DNA of 10,439 nucleotides, from assembly GCA_002702945.1 (NCBI GenBank), contig PADF01000012.1:1-10439 (forward strand), given 5' to 3'. Below the pieces are notes generated by a model. The model did no database searches. It was not told where the DNA came from and saw only the letters and a program-made list of their open reading frames with translations. Positions 5,756 through 10,439 of this stretch are shown here, piece after piece. The position numbers and the translations under genes are program-made. The DNA comes from Methanobacteriota archaeon (GTDB taxonomy: Archaea > Thermoplasmatota > Poseidoniia > Poseidoniales > Poseidoniaceae). Every line of letters starts with the position of its first letter. Position 1 is the first letter of the stretch.

Positions 5756-8149
5756 TCAACTTATCTTTCGAATCTTTGGCGGAGCAATAAATCTAAACAA
5801 TCCTAACAGTAAAACTAGAACAATAATTGTCGCAACCCAAACAGTTGAACTAGAAATATCAAAACTCGATGAACTACTATCTGGTTCAACCTTTTCTTTA
5901 ATATCAACCGAAATTATAGCAATATTATTGGTTTCATTGCCCTCAAGTATAATCTCTCCTCTATCGAGTTCAACTGTTATATTAGTGGTGAAGATATCCT
6001 CTGGTACTTGCCAATCACAAGTTACAACTCCCAATTCACCAGGTTGTAAAATCGAAATTGTTTCAAGGTCAATTAGGTCATTCCCTTGCTGACATCTTAC
6101 AGAAACTAAGGTTGCTTCGGAATCACCACTATTCCTTACATATACTCTAATTGGGACAATGTCTTGTTGAAATACCTCGTCCTGTGAAATCAAAATATCC
6201 TCTATCTCTAAATCTGCCAGTGACTGAACTTCTAGATCTAAAATCCTCTGCGTACACGTACTTTGGTCACAAACATTTACTTCGACTGGTACAATTAATC
6301 CTGCCGAAGGAGCAGTGATTGTGATATAACCCGTGTCTAAGTCTACCGTAGCCCAACTTCGATTTGTATTGGCTGTTAATTCGGTGGAATCAATGTCACT
6401 AAATGTAAATGGAACTTGAGAAGAAACATATAATTCAACTGGGACGACTGCAGGAAATTCATTCAATACTGGGGGGTCATCAACTGAACTTACAGTAACC
6501 ACAAAAGCATCTTGCCATTCATTACCTGATTCATCTGTAACAGTGACTAAGACAGTTGTAACTCCAGATTGTTCGTCACCTAATAATAGTCTAATATCTC
6601 CTTGAGACATATCAGCTGAAATCAAAGACTCATCTTCAACATCAAATTCAACTGTCAAATTCTCATTACTTGTCCTATCATCATAACAATTGGAAATAAA
6701 TGGAATCAAAACTCCACCACCGTCTTCTAAGAAGTTTTGAGGACCTACTGACTCGCAAACAGGGTCTTCATCCCATTCTAAATCATATCCCCCATCAACT
6801 GAAAGACTGGATATCTCCAAAGCAGTTGTACTTGTCGACCCCGTAGAATCCCAGTTAAACCATGCTTGAATTTTCACCTCAATACTGTGTTCGTTAGATT
6901 CTAGGTATTGCCCAATCGGCAAAGCAAAATTGAAATTACCCAATTGTGCTAATGGTTGGTATGTTATTTCTTGCCCATTAACAAAGGCTTTCCACCTAGA
7001 ATTACTAGTCGATAAACCATCTAGACTACCAAAAACTTTGCCACTTATGTTTAATGAAAAATCATTCAAGTCCATTTTAATTTGAGAAATACAAGAATCA
7101 GTACTAGTAATTCTTATCTTGATATAACTCTCATTTATCATATCATGATTGCTAAACATAGTGAATGGAGAGAAATTTTGACCATCGTTTGATGATGAAA
7201 TTTCCATTAGGACATCATCTGAACTGGAATCTTGTAAGGAATAATGTATTCTTCCAATAATTTGGCTAGGTGGCGCTTGAATTATTCCGCTTGTCCAAGA
7301 GCCTGTAGTGCCAGATATACTTGGAGTTAATCCACATTGAGATAGAGCCATATTGTCAAACTGACCAGATGAAAGATTAACATCTACTATAGGCATAGAA
7401 TGACCTGAAAATGTCGAAGAGGCTGAGGCCCATTCACTTCCATACCACGGATATTTGACAATTACTTCTATCCCTAATGCATCGACATCAAGTCTTGCAT
7501 CATCTGTTGAACCAACTGAAACATAATCTAGAGTAAATTCTAGATTTTCAATCATGGGCCAAGTCCACTCGGATAGAGTAGTTATATTCTTTGACCAGAG
7601 CGTATTATTCATGTAATCAATTGGCCCTTGAGTATTAACAAAGGTAACTAAATTTTCAAAATTACCATCATATTTCATCACAAATTGCACTTGATCCTGT
7701 TCTAGATTATCAGGGATGTGAAATGCTACTACGACCGAAACAGATACTAATTCATAAGAATTGATTGCCGATGTATCGAAATCATCTAGCTCAATCACCG
7801 GACCTGAAGTATAGGTGTATTGTGAATCTGGTTGTCCAGTAGAATAATTAGATTCTGTATCAGAATTTTGTGACCAAATAGATAGAGTTTGGAAATTATC
7901 TGGCCTACTATGGATTATCGTCATCCGGTTATCTGCAACCATAGATTCAGTATATTGCGCATTAGATGTAAGAAATGATACGCCAGAGTCTGTCTGCCAA
8001 TCACCAGGATCAGAAAAATCTCCTTGAGGAAATAAATCGAAGTCAGAAACAGAATGAACACTTCTTGCAGTAACCGATCCAAATGCCTGAATCACCATGA
8101 TAAATATCATGAATGAAACCAAAGTAAATTGCTTTACTCTCTCTGCCAT
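5756..8149 (-). CDS. large secreted surface protein with cadherin-like/Ig-like and CARDB domains and C-terminal membrane anchor
   Basis: This is a 797-aa probable cell-surface protein. The N-terminus has a charged start (MAERVKQ), a hydrophobic stretch at about 9-24 and small residues near 23-29 (GSVTARS), a typical Sec signal peptide. Residues about 30-455 are beta-rich; short segments such as FPQGDFSDPGDW recall jelly-roll or carbohydrate-binding folds, but I cannot name a family. Residues about 460-555 and 556-645 resemble tandem cadherin/Ig-like repeats (junction VDDPPVL). Residues about 648-752 match a CARDB-type domain (PIRVYVRNSGDSEATLVSV, later EGNETNNIA). A Ser-rich linker, a membrane segment at about 770-788 and a basic end (PPKIRKIS) give a type I anchor. 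At least ten N-x-S/T sequons lie outside the membrane, consistent with archaeal N-glycosylation. Role unknown; structural, adhesive or glycan-binding functions are all possible. The ATG is the first that gives the complete signal peptide. Confidence 0.88.
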   Translation of the reverse strand: MAERVKQFTLVSFMIFIMVIQAFGSVTARSVHSVSDFDLFPQGDFSDPGDWQTDSGVSFLTSNAQYTESMVADNRMTIIHSRPDNFQTLSIWSQNSDTESNYSTGQPDSQYTYTSGPVIELDDFDTSAINSYELVSVSVVVAFHIPDNLEQDQVQFVMKYDGNFENLVTFVNTQGPIDYMNNTLWSKNITTLSEWTWPMIENLEFTLDYVSVGSTDDARLDVDALGIEVIVKYPWYGSEWASASSTFSGHSMPIVDVNLSSGQFDNMALSQCGLTPSISGTTGSWTSGIIQAPPSQIIGRIHYSLQDSSSDDVLMEISSSNDGQNFSPFTMFSNHDMINESYIKIRITSTDSCISQIKMDLNDFSLNISGKVFGSLDGLSTSNSRWKAFVNGQEITYQPLAQLGNFNFALPIGQYLESNEHSIEVKIQAWFNWDSTGSTSTTALEISSLSVDGGYDLEWDEDPVCESVGPQNFLEDGGGVLIPFISNCYDDRTSNENLTVEFDVEDESLISADMSQGDIRLLLGDEQSGVTTVLVTVTDESGNEWQDAFVVTVSSVDDPPVLNEFPAVVPVELYVSSQVPFTFSDIDSTELTANTNRSWATVDLDTGYITITAPSAGLIVPVEVNVCDQSTCTQRILDLEVQSLADLEIEDILISQDEVFQQDIVPIRVYVRNSGDSEATLVSVRCQQGNDLIDLETISILQPGELGVVTCDWQVPEDIFTTNITVELDRGEIILEGNETNNIAIISVDIKEKVEPDSSSSSFDISSSTVWVATIIVLVLLLGLFRFIAPPKIRKIS

Positions 8150-8185
8150 GATATCTCTAAGAAACGATAACTATTGAATACAGAG

Positions 8186-8193
8186 GTTAAAAG
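8186..8193 (-). promoter_or_regulatory. possible TATA box for the large surface protein gene
   Basis: On the minus strand CTTTTAAC lies about 37 bases upstream of the ATG at 8149-8147. A start of transcription some 25 bases downstream would give a short leader of about 10-15 nt. The match to the archaeal A-box is partial and there is no strong Shine-Dalgarno sequence. Confidence 0.25.
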
Positions 8194-8275
8194 ATTGTTA
8201 ATTGGCATGAATTCATTATTACAAGTGAAAGCGCATTATTGAAATACCAAACACATGAGGCCTACATACCCTGAT

Positions 8276-8348
8276 GGCTGTGATGGTGTAGGGGTTAGCA
8301 CGACAGATTGTGGTTCTGTCAGCCCGAGTTCGATTCTCGGTCACGGCC
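8276..8348 (+). tRNA. tRNA-His (anticodon GUG) with encoded G-1
   Basis: The sequence folds into a full cloverleaf. The acceptor stem is 8277-8283 with 8341-8347, including one T-G wobble. The D stem is GTGT/GCAC (8286-8289 with 8298-8301, one wobble). The anticodon stem is ACAGA/TCTGT (8303-8307 with 8315-8319) around loop TTGTGGT, with anticodon GTG at 8310-8312. The variable loop is four bases. The T stem is CCGAG/CTCGG around TTCGATT. Invariant T8, A14, GG in the D loop and TTC in the T loop are present. The base before G1, G8276, faces discriminator C73 (8348), giving the G-1:C73 identity pair of histidine tRNAs directly from the genome. The 3' CCA is not encoded. No intron. It stands alone, with only eight bases to the end of the convergent ribA gene. 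Confidence 0.97.
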
Positions 8349-8356
8349 CTCCTCTT

Positions 8357-8992
8357 CTATTCCAGTTGTTCACTTTGTATTGAATGCCCCATTCGCTCAG
8401 CCTTTGTTTCTAGATATGCCCTATTCGAGTCACCCACACCAACAATTAGTGGGACTCTTTCAACTACATTGATTCCGTACTCCTTTAGTTGTTCGATTTT
8501 GTTTGGATTATTTGTTAATAAACTAACTCTATCAATATCTAATGACTCTAACATAAGTGCTGCTATTCTGTAATCTCTGCCATCTGCTGGATGTCCTAAC
8601 ATGAGATTGGCATCAAGAGTGTCTGCTCCTTGATCTTGTAACCTATAAGCCTGAATTTTTGCATGTAATCCTATACCTCTACCTTCTTGGCGTAAATATA
8701 GTAAGCAACCCCATCCTTTTTCTTGAATTGCCTTTAATGCAGCTTGCAATTGAGGACCACAATCACACCTAAGGCTAGTAAATGCATCCCCAGTCAAACA
8801 TTCGGAGTGAACTCTAATCAACACTGGGTCTGGACCTCCCATTTCGCCAAGTGTCAATGCGACATGGTCTAATCCTGTAGATTCTTCCTGAAATACTCTA
8901 ATGTTAAAATCTCCAAATGAGGTCGGCAATTTTGCTTCGCTTGGAATAGATGTACTTTCGATTAAATTCATCTTTTCTTTATCCTCCATCAT
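8357..8992 (-). CDS. ribA: GTP cyclohydrolase II (RibA)
   Basis: RibA converts GTP to 2,5-diamino-6-ribosylamino-4(3H)-pyrimidinone 5'-phosphate, formate and pyrophosphate, the first step of riboflavin synthesis. The 211-aa product covers the whole stand-alone GCH II domain. The zinc site is in [20 protein letters not shown], with C65, C76 and C78. The core motif [16 protein letters not shown] (98-113) is followed by [14 protein letters not shown] (116-129) and the GTP-binding [12 protein letters not shown] (158-169), ERVPL and [11 protein letters not shown]. There is no fused DHBP synthase domain. About 25 residues at the N-terminus fall outside the conserved domain, so the start is uncertain: two adjacent ATGs (8992 and 8989) and a third at residue 8 are available. 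The first overlaps the tusA-like stop by four bases (ATGA), with GAGGTG just upstream, suggesting translational coupling. No FMN riboswitch is evident upstream. Confidence 0.95.
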   Translation of the reverse strand: MMEDKEKMNLIESTSIPSEAKLPTSFGDFNIRVFQEESTGLDHVALTLGEMGGPDPVLIRVHSECLTGDAFTSLRCDCGPQLQAALKAIQEKGWGCLLYLRQEGRGIGLHAKIQAYRLQDQGADTLDANLMLGHPADGRDYRIAALMLESLDIDRVSLLTNNPNKIEQLKEYGINVVERVPLIVGVGDSNRAYLETKAERMGHSIQSEQLE

Positions 8993-9237
8993 TTCACCTC
9001 AATAATAAATCGAAATTCACCTGAACTATCATCTATAATATCCATATCATGCGGAAGTCTTTCCATCAGTAGTGAAATATCATGGAGTGCTTCAGGGTCA
9101 TCAGCAACTACTTCCAATACATCTCCCTTCTTTAACTCGTGTAATGCTTTTTTGGTTTCAGCCAAAGGAATAGGACAAAAAAATCCAATCACATTCAAAT
9201 GATGGGAAATAATTTTATCTGCAGATTGAATTGACAT
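8989..9237 (-). CDS. TusA/SirA-like sulfur-carrier protein
   Basis: This 82-aa protein has the TusA fold signature: [19 protein letters not shown] with the conserved Cys21 in CPIP, then [15 protein letters not shown]. Family members carry a persulfide on this Cys and hand sulfur to tRNA thiolation, molybdenum cofactor synthesis or dissimilatory sulfur enzymes. Here the usual DxxGxxCPxP is slightly altered (LNVIGFFCP). The length is normal for the family. It is the first gene of a two-gene minus-strand operon and overlaps ribA by four bases. A purine-rich GAGGGAG lies directly before the ATG, too close for a standard Shine-Dalgarno spacing. The link with ribA may be simple cotranscription; I see nothing that specifies its sulfur acceptor. 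Confidence 0.88.
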   Translation of the reverse strand: MSIQSADKIISHHLNVIGFFCPIPLAETKKALHELKKGDVLEVVADDPEALHDISLLMERLPHDMDIIDDSSGEFRFIIEVK

Positions 9238-9335
9238 CTCCCTCGGTTTAAGGGAATAATAGAGTACTTTTCAATCCATCCATATTTTCATTTAGCATAC
9301 CTATATTTGATGAATATAAACCTCTAGCACTGAAT
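9238..9335. promoter_or_regulatory. divergent promoter region, tusA-ribA and archaeosortase
   Basis: These 98 AT-rich bases lie between two divergent starts. For the plus-strand gene, TATATTTG at 9302-9309 sits about 27-34 bases before the ATG at 9336, the distance expected for a TATA box of a leaderless transcript. A second AT run, ATATAAA at 9314-9320, is too close to the ATG for that role. On the minus strand CTATTATT at about 9254-9261 could serve tusA similarly. These are pattern matches only. Confidence 0.35.
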
Positions 9336-10307
9336 ATGGCCAGTACAAACAAGTCGACTTCCAAAGTCGAAGATTTAACTTGGCCAGAGGTATTCCAACT
9401 TGGTAAGAAATATCTGAAGATACCTTTCGCTCTACTTTGTGTTGAAATTTTTTATTGGTTTATTACTCAACCATCTGACACCTTAGTCCCTATTCAGATG
9501 AGTGAAGCATGGATTTGGAATGAATTGACTAATTTAATCTATGGAGAAGGAACTGCGACACTGACTACACATAATGGTTGGAGTACACAAGTTAATCTTT
9601 ACAATTCTAATTTCCCCGGAACACTAGATATTGTTGCATTATATGTCTCAGACGAATGTGCAGGTGTTCATGAGATGATTTTCATTTCAACACTAATTTT
9701 AATGACTGACGGAATTCCACAAAAGCTCAAACTTCGTTCTGTAGCAGTAATGTGTGGTATTGTCTACGTGCTAAACATTATTCGTTTAGTTGCCTTTTAT
9801 CCAATAGCAGCCTCTGATTGTCATCTTGATCCTAATAATCCATTGTGCTTAAATGGCATGTGGAACTACCATGAGATGATATACAAGTGGGGATTTCTTC
9901 TAGTTCTAATTGTAATGTGGCTAATATGGTTCAAATTTGTCGAAGGTTCCTCCAAACTAATTAAATCCAATAAAGATTCAGAAAACTGGAGGATTAAAGT
10001 CCGTTCAAACTGGGAATTAAAGCACCTTCTAGTGATAGGTTTTGTTGTGATTATGTTCTCCTTCAGTGCGTTTATTATTACAACTAATGAATCTGCTATG
10101 GAAGCAAAAGAAACCCTAGACTTTTGCTCATTTTCTAAACTTTCGACTGGACAATGCATAGAAGCCCAAAATACATGGGATAATGCCATTGATACTGCTT
10201 GGTCGCTTTCAGCAATTGGAGTACTTATTGCTTCTTTTACCATTTTCAAGTATGAAAGAAAAGATGAATTTGATAAATGGAAATCAGATTATCAAGAAGA
10301 AGAATAA
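9336..10307 (+). CDS. exosortase/archaeosortase family transmembrane protein
   Basis: Members of this family are membrane transpeptidase-like enzymes that process the C-terminal sorting signals of surface proteins outside the membrane. The 323-aa product shows the expected triad, each at a membrane edge: Cys108 in SDECAGVHEMIF, Arg150 in VLNIIRLVAFYP and His179 in NYHEMIYKWGFLLVL. Hydrophobic segments lie at about 30-45, 110-126, 135-157, 183-201, 229-250 and 286-304. An extracytoplasmic-looking loop between Arg150 and His179 has Cys162 and Cys171, and a second loop at about 251-285 has Cys264 and Cys274; both pairs could form disulfides. The last third (about 205-323), with two more helices and a charged tail, extends beyond the catalytic core. 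The subfamily is not assigned. Its stop codon directly abuts that of the convergent gene at the right edge. The start is the first ATG in frame, fitting a leaderless promoter. Confidence 0.82.
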   Translation: MASTNKSTSKVEDLTWPEVFQLGKKYLKIPFALLCVEIFYWFITQPSDTLVPIQMSEAWIWNELTNLIYGEGTATLTTHNGWSTQVNLYNSNFPGTLDIVALYVSDECAGVHEMIFISTLILMTDGIPQKLKLRSVAVMCGIVYVLNIIRLVAFYPIAASDCHLDPNNPLCLNGMWNYHEMIYKWGFLLVLIVMWLIWFKFVEGSSKLIKSNKDSENWRIKVRSNWELKHLLVIGFVVIMFSFSAFIITTNESAMEAKETLDFCSFSKLSTGQCIEAQNTWDNAIDTAWSLSAIGVLIASFTIFKYERKDEFDKWKSDYQEEE

Positions 10308-10439
10308 TCAATTAACTATTGAAGATTTTACCTTTACTCCGTTGATTTCATGCTTATCTAGAGCTTTTATCGCAAGACCGATTTTACTGGTATGAATTTC
10401 AACTTTGGTTTTGTTTTCTGCAAATGAAATATCTCCAAT
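10308..10439 (-). CDS. C-terminal end of a DbpA/CsdA-like RNA-binding domain protein, probably a DEAD-box RNA helicase (partial)
   Basis: The minus-strand frame is open from the right edge and ends with TGA at 10310-10308, giving the last 43 residues of a protein that continues outside the window. The visible sequence starts IGDISFAENKTKVEIHTS and continues through IGLAIKALDKHEINGVKVK. This matches the final strands and helix of the small RNA-binding domain at the end of DbpA/CsdA-type DEAD-box helicases: an IGxI strand, a V-x-I/V strand, an xAIxAL helix and an I-x-G-x-x-V-x-V strand. The helicase core is not visible, so the helicase call is inference from that domain. The gene converges on the archaeosortase gene with no bases between the two stop codons. 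Confidence 0.65.
   Translation of the reverse strand: MGDISFAENKTKVEIHTSKIGLAIKALDKHEINGVKVKSSIVN

Noticed and set aside
5756..5850. PGF-CTERM sorting signal on the large surface protein
   Set aside because: The tail has a membrane helix and basic end but no PGF motif before the helix.
8310..8573. Plus-strand frame of 87 codons
   Set aside because: It starts inside the tRNA anticodon loop and is antisense to the conserved 3' half of ribA.
8993..9335. FMN riboswitch upstream of ribA
   Set aside because: ribA begins inside the end of the tusA-like gene, and the 98-bp region before that operon has no conserved riboswitch-like structure that I can see.
10183..10395. Plus-strand frame of 70 codons at the right end
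   Set aside because: Most of it is a shifted frame of the archaeosortase gene, and the rest is antisense to the minus-strand helicase-like end.

Overview
The window looks archaeal, most like a low-GC marine Thermoplasmatota-type euryarchaeon (Marine Group II/Poseidoniales or Marine Group III). The evidence is an EMC3/TMCO1-like (DUF106) membrane protein next to an archaeal-type cytidylate kinase and Cbf5, an archaeosortase-type membrane protein, Ig-like/CARDB surface proteins and a CCA-less tRNA. By eye the DNA is AT-rich, apart from a GC-rich 36-bp repeat at the left edge. The lineage is inferred from gene content and was not tested by a search.

Layout. (1) 1-2570, plus: the 3' part of a long gene with Pro-rich 12-residue repeats, several DUF11-like beta-sandwich segments, one EF-hand and a C-terminal zinc ribbon. 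(2) 2577-2999, minus: an unrecognised 140-residue protein, convergent with the first gene. (3) 3111-5550, plus: a tight operon of EMC3/TMCO1-like insertase, cmk and cbf5. This is the familiar archaeal DUF106-cmk-cbf5 neighbourhood without the ribosomal protein genes often found in it. (4) 5551-5755: a convergent gap with a possible 21-codon minus-strand ORF and T-rich tracts. (5) 5756-8149, minus: a large secreted surface protein with a C-terminal anchor. (6) 8276-8348, plus: tRNA-His(GUG) with a genome-encoded G-1. (7) 8357-9237, minus: a two-gene operon, tusA-like then ribA (GTP cyclohydrolase II). (8) 9336-10307, plus: an exosortase/archaeosortase family protein with a visible Cys/Arg/His triad. 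(9) 10308-10439, minus: the C-terminal end of a protein with a DbpA/CsdA-like RNA-binding domain, probably a DEAD-box helicase, cut by the window edge.

Themes. Three genes concern protein targeting or the cell surface: the insertase, the anchored surface protein and the archaeosortase. Several serve RNA biology: Cbf5, tRNA-His, the TusA-like sulfur carrier and the helicase end. RibA starts riboflavin synthesis. Two neighbouring but unrelated proteins (genes 1 and 3) end in similar CPxC...CTVC zinc ribbons. No mobile element, CRISPR array or phage gene is visible. No gene-free stretch exceeds about 300 bases; the longest is 205 bp (5551-5755).
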